NCBI GenBank assembly: GCA_036946625.1
Contig: JAQIIU010000003.1
Coordinates: 507,961-571,960, forward strand
Source of the DNA: Methylorubrum populi
GTDB lineage: Bacteria > Pseudomonadota > Alphaproteobacteria > Rhizobiales > Beijerinckiaceae
Length of the DNA: 64,000 nt
Direction: 5' to 3'
Shown: one piece after another, positions 30,769 to 38,145 of the stretch
Position numbering within the stretch: position 1 is the first letter of the stretch
How the letters are laid out: the number at the start of each line of letters is the position of its first letter
The notes under the pieces: model-generated
The model's input: only the letters and a program-made list of their open reading frames with translations
Told to the model about the DNA's origin: nothing
The model's database searches: none
Position numbers and translations under genes: made by a program

Positions 30769-31335
30769 ATGGCGCTCGCCCTTCGGCGCGACCCCGGCAT
30801 GCGGGTGGCGGAGTATCAGGCCTGGGTTGCCGATCGTCCCGACGAGGAACGCTGGGAGCTGATCGACGGCGACCCCACGCTGATGGCGCCGCAGAGCGAG
30901 CGGCACCAGCAGATCGTGCTGAACCTGTCTCGAAAGCTCTCCGACATGGTCCGCGACCGCGGCTGCCGTGCGATTCCCGGGATCGCCGTGCTGAGCGACG
31001 CCATGGACACCTTCGCACCGATCCCCGACGTGGTGGTCCGTTGCGGACCACCGCTGAGGGATGGCTACGCCCGCGATCCGGTCCTCGTCGCGGAGGTGCT
31101 CTCGCCCTCGACCATGAGCCGGGACCGCGGCCGCAAGACCGACTTCTATCGCAGCGTCGCCTCGCTCAAGCTCTTCCTGATCGTCTATCAGGACGAGCCG
31201 CGGGTGGAGGTGTGGCGGCGCGGGCCCGACGGCGGGTGGGCGTTCGAGGCCCGGGGCTTGAGCGGCGCGGTCGAAATGCCCGAACTCGGCGGCCGCTTGG
31301 CCGTTGCCGAGATCTACGACGACATCGCCTTCTAG
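30769..31335 (+). CDS. Uma2-family (DUF820) PD-(D/E)XK nuclease-like protein
   Basis: Predicted 188 residues, full length. Family core: ERWELIDGDPTLMAPQSERH, APIPDVVVRCG (catalytic-type aspartate), VLVAEVLSPSTMSRDRGRKT (EV-S/K motif) and FLIVYQDEPRVEVWRRG. Proteins of this family are abundant in cyanobacteria and some Methylobacterium, with no settled function. Intact copy of a tandem pair; the other copy, 71 bases upstream, is a pseudogene. Confidence 0.85.
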   Translation: MALALRRDPGMRVAEYQAWVADRPDEERWELIDGDPTLMAPQSERHQQIVLNLSRKLSDMVRDRGCRAIPGIAVLSDAMDTFAPIPDVVVRCGPPLRDGYARDPVLVAEVLSPSTMSRDRGRKTDFYRSVASLKLFLIVYQDEPRVEVWRRGPDGGWAFEARGLSGAVEMPELGGRLAVAEIYDDIAF

Positions 31336-31387
31336 GACCCCCGTCCCGGTCACCAGATCCGGGACGAGGCCCTAGGTTCCTGATTTT

Positions 31388-31433
31388 GCATCGTCTCTCT
31401 CCGAAAGCCGGCAACCGCCTCTCGGAACGATGC
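31388..31433. repeat. Palindromic repeat family B, imperfect copy
   Basis: GCATCGT ... CCGAAAGCCGGCAACC ... GGAACGATGC: an imperfect palindrome of the kind repeated at 34233 and 34556. It ends directly before a possible ATG of the next gene. Confidence 0.7.
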
Positions 31434-31463
31434 CATGGACGACGAACCTGCGCGGACCCGGCC

Positions 31464-31805
31464 TTGCCCCATTTCGAAGACGACTACGCCAACAAGCTGC
31501 GCGGCTCGCTCGGCGTCACCGACGCGGAATCGGTGCTCGATCTGCGCGGGACCAACCGCCCGACGGCGGAGGCCTCGCTGACCGACATGCTGGAGCGCAG
31601 CCGCTTCGCCAAGGGCAAGACCGTGGTGATCCGCCTCGACCCGCCGCCGAAGGGCGGCGGCGAGACCCTGTTCCAGCCGGTCGGGCGCCAGCTCCTCGAC
31701 GCCAAGCGCCGCGGCTGGATCGACCGGCTGCAGACGCTGCCGGCCGGCGACGGGCTCGGCTTCTACGTCGCGCTCGCCGGCAGGCCGGACCGCGAGCGCG
31801 CCTGA
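31464..31805 (+). CDS. Smr (MutS-related) domain-like protein, start uncertain
   Basis: Predicted 113 residues from a TTG at 31464. The core resembles an Smr domain: VLDLRGTNRPTAEASLTDML, KTVVIRLDPPPKGGGETLF, QLLDAKRRGWIDRLQTLP. The usual HGKG loop is replaced by DPPPKGGG, so nuclease activity is doubtful. A better start context (GGAAC then ATG at 31435, MDDEPAR...) is in a different frame; one missing base around 31445-31460 would join it. So either the gene uses the weak TTG or its 5' end is frameshifted. Four bases separate it from the next gene. Confidence 0.65.
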   Translation: MPHFEDDYANKLRGSLGVTDAESVLDLRGTNRPTAEASLTDMLERSRFAKGKTVVIRLDPPPKGGGETLFQPVGRQLLDAKRRGWIDRLQTLPAGDGLGFYVALAGRPDRERA

Positions 31806-31809
31806 ATTC

Positions 31810-32127
31810 ATGGCCTGGAGCCGGAACGACAACGCGCTGGAGCACCTCGCCCGCTTCGGCTACGCGGCGCGCGGCCTCGTCTACCTGATGATCGGCGGCT
31901 TCGTGCTGGCCGCCGCCTGGACGCAGGGGCCTTCGGAGGCGTCCGGCCTGTCGGGCGCCTTCGCGCTGAGGGCCCAGCCCTACGGCTGGGGGCTGCTCGC
32001 CATCGTCGCCGCCGGCCACTTCGCCTTCGCCTTCGGCCTGATCCAGGCGCGCTACCGCCGCATCGACGCCCCGGATCTCGGGGAGGCGGACGGGGCCATC
32101 GCGCGTGCACGGCGCTCGCTCGGCTGA
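31810..32127 (+). CDS. DUF1206 domain membrane protein (short)
   Basis: Predicted 105 residues. Begins with the DUF1206 motif LARFGYAARGLVYLMIGGFV, with one TM helix at about 22-40 and a second at about 60-78. Most family members are about 270 residues with three such repeats; this has one. Role unknown. Its start is four bases after the Smr-like stop, so they are likely co-transcribed. Confidence 0.8.
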   Translation: MAWSRNDNALEHLARFGYAARGLVYLMIGGFVLAAAWTQGPSEASGLSGAFALRAQPYGWGLLAIVAAGHFAFAFGLIQARYRRIDAPDLGEADGAIARARRSLG

Positions 32128-32239
32128 GCGGCCGGAGGGGATCCGCTCGGTTCATCGGGGTCGCGTGTCGCTCGCCGCGTGTCGCGTTGACACCGGGCGA
32201 GGCTGCGCCGATACCGCCCCGCACTCCGAAAAAAGCATC

Positions 32240-34231
32240 ATGCAGAAGCGCACCCTCAAGACGGCGGTGATGGTCGTCCACGATCTCGCCGCGACCGCGG
32301 CGGCCGTGGTGCTGACCTTCGCCTTCCGCTTCCAGGACGGGGCCCTGGCCGAGCGCCTGCACGCGTTGCCGCTGCTGCTGCCGCCGTTCCTGGCCTATGC
32401 CGGGCTGATCTACGCGTGGTTCCGGCTCTACCGCACGAAATGGCGCTTCGCCTCGCTGCCCGACCTCGCCGGCATCGTGCGCGCCGCGAGCGTCACCGCG
32501 CTGACGCTGCTCGTGCTCGACTACGTGCTGGTCTCCTCGAACCTCTACGGGTTCTACTTCTTCGGCAAAGTCGCCATCATCCTCTATTGGGTGCTGCAGA
32601 TCTTCCTGCTCGGCGGCCCGCGGCTGGCCTTCCGCTATCTGAAATACGCCCGCTCCCGGCAGAGCCAGGCCCGCGCCGCCACCACGCCGACGCTGCTGCT
32701 CGGGCGCGGTGCCGATATCGAGATCGTGCTGCGCGCCATCGAATCGGGCTCGGTCAGGCGGCTTTCGCCCAAGGGCATCCTCTCGCCGCGGGCCGACGAG
32801 GCGGGGCAGATGATGCGCGGCGTGCCCGTGCTGGGAGGCTTTCGCGATCTGGAGCGGGTGGTGGCCGATCTGGCGGGGCGCGGCCTGCCCGTGCGCCGGC
32901 TCGTGGCGACGCCGAGCGCACTCGCCCCCGAGGCCGAACCCGACGACCTGATCGCCCGCGCCCGGCGGCTCGGCCTGCCGCTCGCCCGCGTCACCAGCCT
33001 CGGCGAGGGGATGCGCGACGCCGAACTCGCGCCGCTGGAGATCGAGGATCTGCTCCTGCGCCCCACCGTCGCCATCGACCGGCCGCGCCTCGAACGCTTC
33101 CTGGCCGGCGCCCGCGTGGTCGTGACGGGCGGCGGCGGTTCGATCGGCTCGGAGATCTGCGCCCGGGCGGTCGCCTTCGGCGCCTCGGCGCTGCTCGTCG
33201 TCGAGAATTCCGAGCCGGCGCTCCACGCCGTCCTCAACGGACCGGCGCTGCTCCACGCCGAGGCCGAGGTGCAGGGCGCGCTGGCCGACATCCGCGACCG
33301 CGAGCGCCTGCACGCGATCCTGCGCGACTTCCGGCCGACCTACGTGTTCCACGCCGCCGCGCTGAAGCAGGTGCCCTACCTCGAACGCGACTGGGCCGAG
33401 GGCATCAAGACCAACGTGTTCGGCTCGATCAACGTCGCCGAGGCCACGGTGGCCGCGGGCGCTCGGGCGCTGGTGATGATCTCGACCGACAAGGCGATCG
33501 AGCCGGTCTCGCAGCTCGGCGTCACCAAGCGCTTCGCCGAGATGGTGGCACAGGCTCTCGATGCGGAGCGCTCGGGCCCGGAGGCGATCCGGCTGATCGC
33601 CGTGCGCTTCGGCAACGTGCTGGGCTCGGCCGGCTCCGTGGTGCCGGTGTTCAAGGCGCAGATCGCCCGCGGCGGCCCGGTCACCGTGACGCATGCCGAG
33701 ATGGTGCGCTACTTCATGACCGTGCGCGAGGCGTCCGACCTCGTGCTCACCGCCGCCTCCCACGCCGATGCCGAGGGGCGCGGCGACACCGGCGACCAGC
33801 GCGCCGCGGTCTACGTGCTCAAGATGGGCCAGCCCGTGCGCATCCGCGATCTCGCCGAGCGGATGGTCCGTCTCGCCGGCTTCGAACCGGGCGAGGACAT
33901 CGAGATCCAGGTTACCGGGGCGCGGCCGGGCGAGCGGCTCAACGAGATCCTGTTCGCGAAGGAGGAGCCGCGGGTGACGCTCGCCGGCATCGACGGCGTG
34001 ATGGCGGCCAAGCCCGTCTTCGCCGACCGCGCCGTGCTGGAGGCCTGGATTTTCCGCCTGCGCGAGGCCGTGGCGGCGGGCGACCGGGCGGCGGCGGAAG
34101 CCGTGTTCGAGGAGGCGATCCCGGATTTCCGCAACCGGGCGGGCGCCGTGCCGAGCCCGGTGCCCGCAGCGATCGCGCCTCGGGCCGAGGTAACACCCAC
34201 CGCCGCGCCACCGCTCGCGACGACCGCGTAG
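32240..34231 (+). CDS. Nucleoside-diphosphate sugar epimerase/dehydratase, WbpM/FlaA1/CapD family
   Basis: Inner-membrane UDP-GlcNAc 4,6-dehydratase-type enzyme of surface polysaccharide synthesis. Predicted 663 residues. N-terminal four-helix membrane block (about 8-140), a first Rossmann-like domain (TPTLLLGRGADIEIV), then the SDR dehydratase domain with NAD loop TGGGGSIGSE (G297-G303), HAAALKQVPYLE, STDKA (about 415-419) and LGVTKR with K430. The usual MGATKR methionine is leucine here. ATG at 32240. The proline/alanine-rich C-terminus (about 635-663) is unstructured. Works with the WbpV- and WbpL-like genes at 34.7-36.6 kb. Confidence 0.92.
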   Translation: MQKRTLKTAVMVVHDLAATAAAVVLTFAFRFQDGALAERLHALPLLLPPFLAYAGLIYAWFRLYRTKWRFASLPDLAGIVRAASVTALTLLVLDYVLVSSNLYGFYFFGKVAIILYWVLQIFLLGGPRLAFRYLKYARSRQSQARAATTPTLLLGRGADIEIVLRAIESGSVRRLSPKGILSPRADEAGQMMRGVPVLGGFRDLERVVADLAGRGLPVRRLVATPSALAPEAEPDDLIARARRLGLPLARVTSLGEGMRDAELAPLEIEDLLLRPTVAIDRPRLERFLAGARVVVTGGGGSIGSEICARAVAFGASALLVVENSEPALHAVLNGPALLHAEAEVQGALADIRDRERLHAILRDFRPTYVFHAAALKQVPYLERDWAEGIKTNVFGSINVAEATVAAGARALVMISTDKAIEPVSQLGVTKRFAEMVAQALDAERSGPEAIRLIAVRFGNVLGSAGSVVPVFKAQIARGGPVTVTHAEMVRYFMTVREASDLVLTAASHADAEGRGDTGDQRAAVYVLKMGQPVRIRDLAERMVRLAGFEPGEDIEIQVTGARPGERLNEILFAKEEPRVTLAGIDGVMAAKPVFADRAVLEAWIFRLREAVAAGDRAAAEAVFEEAIPDFRNRAGAVPSPVPAAIAPRAEVTPTAAPPLATTA

Positions 34232-34232
34232 A

Positions 34233-34273
34233 GCATCGTCCCGCAAGGTGGCTGCCGGCTTTCGGGACGATGC
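34233..34273. repeat. Palindromic repeat family B, perfect ends
   Basis: GCATCGTCCCG (34233-34243) and CGGGACGATGC (34263-34273) flank CAAGGTGGCTGCCGGCTTT. It starts two bases after the dehydratase stop codon and could serve as its terminator. The 34232-34681 gap also holds one family A pair and a second family B copy, and no gene. Confidence 0.8.
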
Positions 34274-34419
34274 ACAATCAAAAACCGAGAGCATCCGAAC
34301 GTTCGATCCGGGCTTTCCGGGTCATGCAGGCCCCGCATCCGGTCCGTTGCCCTGGATCGGATCCTTGAAGCGTTCGGAAGAGCGGAAAGGGGGTTGCGAA
34401 GCCGGTTGCAGTCGCGCTG

Positions 34420-34502
34420 CTGGATTGCTTCGCCTGACGGCTCGCAATGAAGGCGCGGGTGACTCTCTCCGTCATTGCGAGGCGAAGCCGAAGCAATCCA
34501 GG
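34420..34502. repeat. Palindromic repeat family A, inverted pair
   Basis: CTGGATTGCTTCG ... CTCGCAATGA (34420-34450) faces GTCATTGCGAGGCGAAGCCG and AAGCAATCCAGG (34471-34502). Confidence 0.85.
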
Positions 34503-34555
34503 GCGCGACGGCGCCGGAAGGGATGTCGAGACGTCCGGCCCCGCGTTCGCCGATT

Positions 34556-34602
34556 GCATCGTCTTTTCCGAAGGCCGGCAACCATCTTTCGGGACGAGGC
34601 TC
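34556..34602. repeat. Palindromic repeat family B, imperfect copy
   Basis: GCATCGT ... CCGAAGGCCGGCAACC ... TTTCGGGACGAGGC; third copy of this family within 3.3 kb. Confidence 0.7.
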
Positions 34603-34681
34603 TATCCGACTGTCCTGCGCTCCAGGCAGCCGACAGGCCGAGAACATCGCGGCTCCGGTCGAGCCGGCGACGATTCGGGCC

Positions 34682-35605
34682 TCAGCCCCCGGCCCGCGCC
34701 AGCGCGGCGAGCCCCTCGCGTGTCCCCTGTGACGGCCGCCAGCCCAGGGCCCCCAGCCCCTCGGCCCGGGCCACCAGGGAGCCGGTCAGGCGGTCGAAGG
34801 CGGCCTCGCGGCCGGTGGCGCGGCAGGCCAGCCCGATCAGCGGAACCGGGCAGGGGAGCAGGCCGGGGCCGCGGCCGAGGCCGGAGCGGAGCGCCGCCAG
34901 CATCTCCGGCAGCGTCAGCGGGTCGGGATCGGCCACGATCAGCGGGCGCGCGAGCGGGGCGGGCGCCTCCAGCACCGTCGCCACGGCAGCGGCCAGACTC
35001 TCGACCGAGACCAGCGAGCGGCGCCCCGTCAGGCTTGCGAGCGGCAGCGGGTAGGGCGTCCGGGCGAGCCGGAGCAGCGCGGCCATGTTGCCCTTCACCC
35101 CGGCGCCGTAGACCAGCACCGGGCGCAGGGCGACCCAGTCGAGCCCCGCCTCGGCCAGCGCCTCCTCGGCGGCGAGCTTCGAGCGGCCGTAAGCGTCGGT
35201 CGGCGCGGGCGCGTCCGATTCGCAGAGGGGCGCCGGGGCGCTCGGGCCGGCCTGCGCGCGGATCGAGGAGAGGAACACGAAGCGGCCGACCCTGGCCCGC
35301 TGCGCGGCGTCCGCGAGGCGCCGGGTCGCCTCGGTGTTGGAACTGCGGAAATCGTCCTCGGGCGCGCCGGACATGGCGTGGGCGAGGCCCGCCGAATGCA
35401 CCACGGCATCGACTCCGGTGAGCGCCGCGGCCATGTTCATCGGCCGGGCCAGATCGCCGACCACCGCGCCGCTCGCGCCTTCGGGCAAAGCCACCGGTCG
35501 CCGCAGCAGCACGCGCACCCGGTCGCCGCGCTCCGTGAGCGCCCGCAGCAGGTGGCGGCCGATGAAGCCCGTCGCCCCCGTCAGCGCGATCAGCTTTCCG
35601 GTCAC
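34682..35605 (-). CDS. NAD-dependent epimerase/dehydratase (WbpV-like, UDP-4-keto sugar reductase)
   Basis: Predicted 307 residues, extended SDR. NAD motif TGATGFIGRHLL (about 9-20); VDAVVHSAGLAH; catalytic YxxxK as DAYGRSKLAAEEAL; ALRPVLVYGAGVKGNMAALL, a pattern typical of the reductase that makes UDP-D-FucNAc or UDP-QuiNAc. GTG at 35605 follows GGAAGGAAAC and overlaps the stop of the upstream glycosyltransferase gene. With the WbpM-like dehydratase this would give a 6-deoxy-N-acetylhexosamine nucleotide; inferred from pairing. Confidence 0.88.
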   Translation of the reverse strand: MTGKLIALTGATGFIGRHLLRALTERGDRVRVLLRRPVALPEGASGAVVGDLARPMNMAAALTGVDAVVHSAGLAHAMSGAPEDDFRSSNTEATRRLADAAQRARVGRFVFLSSIRAQAGPSAPAPLCESDAPAPTDAYGRSKLAAEEALAEAGLDWVALRPVLVYGAGVKGNMAALLRLARTPYPLPLASLTGRRSLVSVESLAAAVATVLEAPAPLARPLIVADPDPLTLPEMLAALRSGLGRGPGLLPCPVPLIGLACRATGREAAFDRLTGSLVARAEGLGALGWRPSQGTREGLAALARAGG

Positions 35606-36627
35606 GCCCTGTTTCCTTCCGAAGCGCGGCCCGGCCGCGGTGCCGCGAACCGGCGCAGCAGCCATCCGACCAGCCCCGCCGCGAGGACGAGGCCGGCGAG
35701 CGTGACCGCGGGGTGCGGCCAAAGCAAGGTCGCGGCGGCCAGGACCGCGAGCATCCCCTGCACGGCGAAGACGGAGCCGACCACCTCGGGAACCGAGAAG
35801 CCGTTGACGGTGGCCACCTGATAGTAATGGCTGCGGTGGGCCTGCCAGACCCGCTCGCCGCGCCGCAGGCGCCACAGCAGCGTCAGCGTCGCGTCGGCGA
35901 GCGGGTAGAGCGGCAGGATCAGCGCGGCGGCGAGCCCCCCCTCCGCCGCAAGACGGAACAGCAGCCACGCCACGATCAGGCCCACCGGCAGGGAGCCGAC
36001 ATCGCCCATGAACAGCCGCGCCACCGGCCGGTTGAACGGCGCGAAGCCGAGGAGCGCGCCGAGCAGGGCGCCCGCGACCAGGGTCGGCGCGGGGGCGTAG
36101 AGGCCGGCGAGGCCGAGGACGAGCAGGAGGGCGGCCGGCGGCACGAACTCGGCCAGCGTCATCCAGTCGAGCCCGTCCATGAAGTTGACGAGGTTCACGA
36201 ACCAGAGCCCGGCGAGGATCGCGAGGCCCCGTTCCAGCCAGAGCGGAGTCCCGGGCAGGAGGCGTCCCTCGGCGGCGAGGACCAAAGCCGCCACCGTCCC
36301 CGCCTGGACGAGGAGCCGCAGCGAGGCCGGCAGCGGGCGGATGTCGTCGACGGTCCCGACGACGGCCAGCACGAGGATGCCGAGGGCGAGCACCGGCAGT
36401 TCCGTGCCCGTGCGATCGATCCCGGCGGGAACGGCGAGAAGGGCCCCGGCGGCGAGCGCGGCGGCGACGATGGCGATCCCGCCGCCCTGGGGCGTCGGCA
36501 CCCTGTGGCTGGAGCGGGCGTTGGGGCGGGCCAGGGCGTAGCGCCGCAGCAGGGGCTTCAGCAGCACGATCAGCCCGGCGGCGAGGAGGCCCGCGAGCGG
36601 GACGGCGAGGAGGGGGGCGAGGCTCAT
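35602..36627 (-). CDS. Undecaprenyl-phosphate sugar-1-P transferase, MraY/WecA/WbpL family
   Basis: Predicted 341 residues with about ten membrane helices. Family motifs: HRVPTPQGGGIAIV, VVGTVDDIRPLP (DD magnesium site), VNLVNFMDGLDW, and RLFMGDVGSLPVGLIVAWLL. HRSHYYQ on the last cytoplasmic loop matches WecA/WbpL rather than MraY. Likely starts O-unit synthesis on the lipid carrier with the sugar made by its two partners. Its stop overlaps the next gene by four bases. The 36628-36919 gap upstream shows no gene. Confidence 0.92.
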   Translation of the reverse strand: MSLAPLLAVPLAGLLAAGLIVLLKPLLRRYALARPNARSSHRVPTPQGGGIAIVAAALAAGALLAVPAGIDRTGTELPVLALGILVLAVVGTVDDIRPLPASLRLLVQAGTVAALVLAAEGRLLPGTPLWLERGLAILAGLWFVNLVNFMDGLDWMTLAEFVPPAALLLVLGLAGLYAPAPTLVAGALLGALLGFAPFNRPVARLFMGDVGSLPVGLIVAWLLFRLAAEGGLAAALILPLYPLADATLTLLWRLRRGERVWQAHRSHYYQVATVNGFSVPEVVGSVFAVQGMLAVLAAATLLWPHPAVTLAGLVLAAGLVGWLLRRFAAPRPGRASEGNRA

Positions 36628-36919
36628 CGGTGGGCCGGGAGATGCGGGCTGTCCCGCCGCGGCGGCAGGAGGGCTTCGAGGCCGGCGAAGCGCCGGCCCG
36701 AACGAAGGCTGCCGGCTTGTGCGAGAAGCCGAGGCGAAGCGCAACGCGCTCAGGGCCTGTTCGACCACCTCGATTCCATTCGCAGCCTCATCCTGATTGG
36801 CGGCGCGACGACGGACGAGGCCGGGGCCGCGCAGCGGAATCCGGAACGACGGCCGTGATGAGCCGGAGAGCGCCGCCAAGAGCGTCGACCCGGGTTCGGA
36901 GCCCTGGGCTCGGTCCCTC

Positions 36920-37903
36920 TCACCCCCGCCGGGTCGAGCCCCGCAGCACCGCCCGCCCGCTCAGCGTCACCTTCCGCACCGGCTGGCCCGGATGCTCGAT
37001 GCGCTCGAACAGGAGGCGCATCGCCTGGGTGCCGATCTCGGCCACCGGCTGCGCGATCACGGTGAGGCCCGGCTCGACCAGATCGGTCCAGGGCTCGTTG
37101 TCGAAGCCCGCCAGCGCCAGATCTGCGGGGATGGCGAGCTCGAGCGTGCGCGCCGCGCGCACCGCTCCCATCAGAATCAGCCCGTTCGAGAGGATCAGAG
37201 CCTCGGGCCGGTCGGGCTGCGCCAGCCAGCGGACGGTCTCGGCCTCCGCGGCCGCCGCGTTCGGCGCCACGGAGCGGGCGACGGGGGAGAGGTCGTGGCG
37301 GGCCATCGCCGCCTCGTAGCCGGCCTGCCGCTCCCGTGCGGTGGAACTGGTGGAACCGAACAGGCCGCCGATCCGCTTGAACCCCTGCGCGACGAGGTGA
37401 TCGACCAGGGACGCGGCGGCCGCCGCGTTGTCGAGCACCACGCTGTCATGGGCTCCGGGCATCCCCGCGCGGTCGATGAACACCGTGGGGAAGGACAGGC
37501 TGTCCGCCGTGAGCCCGTCCGCCGTCGTCCGGGTCGGCGCGAAGATCACGCCGGTGACGCGCTCCTCCTCCATCAGCCGCAGGTACATCGCCTCGCGGGC
37601 CGGATCCTCGTCGGTGTTGCACAGGATCACCCGCATCCCGGCGGCGTAGGCCGCGTCCTCCACCGCCCGGCTCACCGCCGTGAAGAACGGGTTGCGGATG
37701 TCGGCCACGATCAGGCCGATGGTCTGCGCCGCCTTCGAGCGCAGGCGGCGGGCCGAGAGGTTCGGCCGATAGCCGGTGGCGCGCACCGCCGCCTCGACCT
37801 GCGCGCGCACGGCATCGCTCACCGGCCCGCGCCCGAGCGCCCGCGAGACCGTCGCCGTCGAGACGCCCGCCGCGCGGGCCACGTCGCGGATTCCCACGCT
37901 CAT
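36920..37903 (-). CDS. fruR: LacI family transcriptional regulator, FruR-like
   Basis: Predicted 327 residues. N-terminal helix-turn-helix (IRDVARAAGVSTATVSRALG, about 5-24) and hinge (YRPNLSARRLRSKAAQTIGL), then a periplasmic-binding-protein type effector domain (IVADIRNPFFTAVSRAVEDA). Divergent from the fructose operon. Two TGAAAACGTTTTCA-type palindromes lie between them, one 19 bases upstream of its own start, so I infer repression of the fru operon and autoregulation. The effector is probably fructose-1-phosphate or fructose-1,6-bisphosphate by analogy with Cra/FruR. Confidence 0.88.
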   Translation of the reverse strand: MSVGIRDVARAAGVSTATVSRALGRGPVSDAVRAQVEAAVRATGYRPNLSARRLRSKAAQTIGLIVADIRNPFFTAVSRAVEDAAYAAGMRVILCNTDEDPAREAMYLRLMEEERVTGVIFAPTRTTADGLTADSLSFPTVFIDRAGMPGAHDSVVLDNAAAAASLVDHLVAQGFKRIGGLFGSTSSTARERQAGYEAAMARHDLSPVARSVAPNAAAAEAETVRWLAQPDRPEALILSNGLILMGAVRAARTLELAIPADLALAGFDNEPWTDLVEPGLTVIAQPVAEIGTQAMRLLFERIEHPGQPVRKVTLSGRAVLRGSTRRG

Positions 37904-37921
37904 TCCGGCATCCGCAACGAA

Positions 37922-37935
37922 GGAAACGTTTTCAG
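37922..37935. promoter_or_regulatory. Operator near fruR start (half-degenerate)
   Basis: AGGAAACGTTTTCA differs from the perfect operator at 38022 in two of 14 positions, both in the left half. It lies 19-32 bases upstream of the regulator's ATG, a position suited to autorepression. Confidence 0.6.
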
Positions 37936-38008
37936 CCGCATGCCAGGGTTCTGCCACTCCGCGATCCGCATCGCAAGCCGCCATTCTGCACTTTTTTGCA
38001 GGTATCCC

Positions 38009-38035
38009 TTGACACATCTTGTGAAAACGTTTTCA
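38009..38035 (+). promoter_or_regulatory. fru operon -35 element with FruR operator
   Basis: TTGACA (38009-38014) is an exact -35 hexamer. The perfect 14-base palindrome TGAAAACGTTTTCA (38022-38035) falls where the spacer and -10 should be, which would block RNA polymerase. No convincing -10 hexamer is visible. The site resembles the E. coli Cra/FruR operator TGAAACGTTTCA with one extra base in each arm. Confidence 0.75.
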
Positions 38036-38145
38036 TTCGGAATAACAAGGCAGGCGGAACAACCGAGCAGGCCCAGCGCGGCCTGCGTCCGGCAAATGCA
38101 CCCGGCGAACCAGCCGGGGCAGCCTTGAGGTGAGGAGAGCACGCC

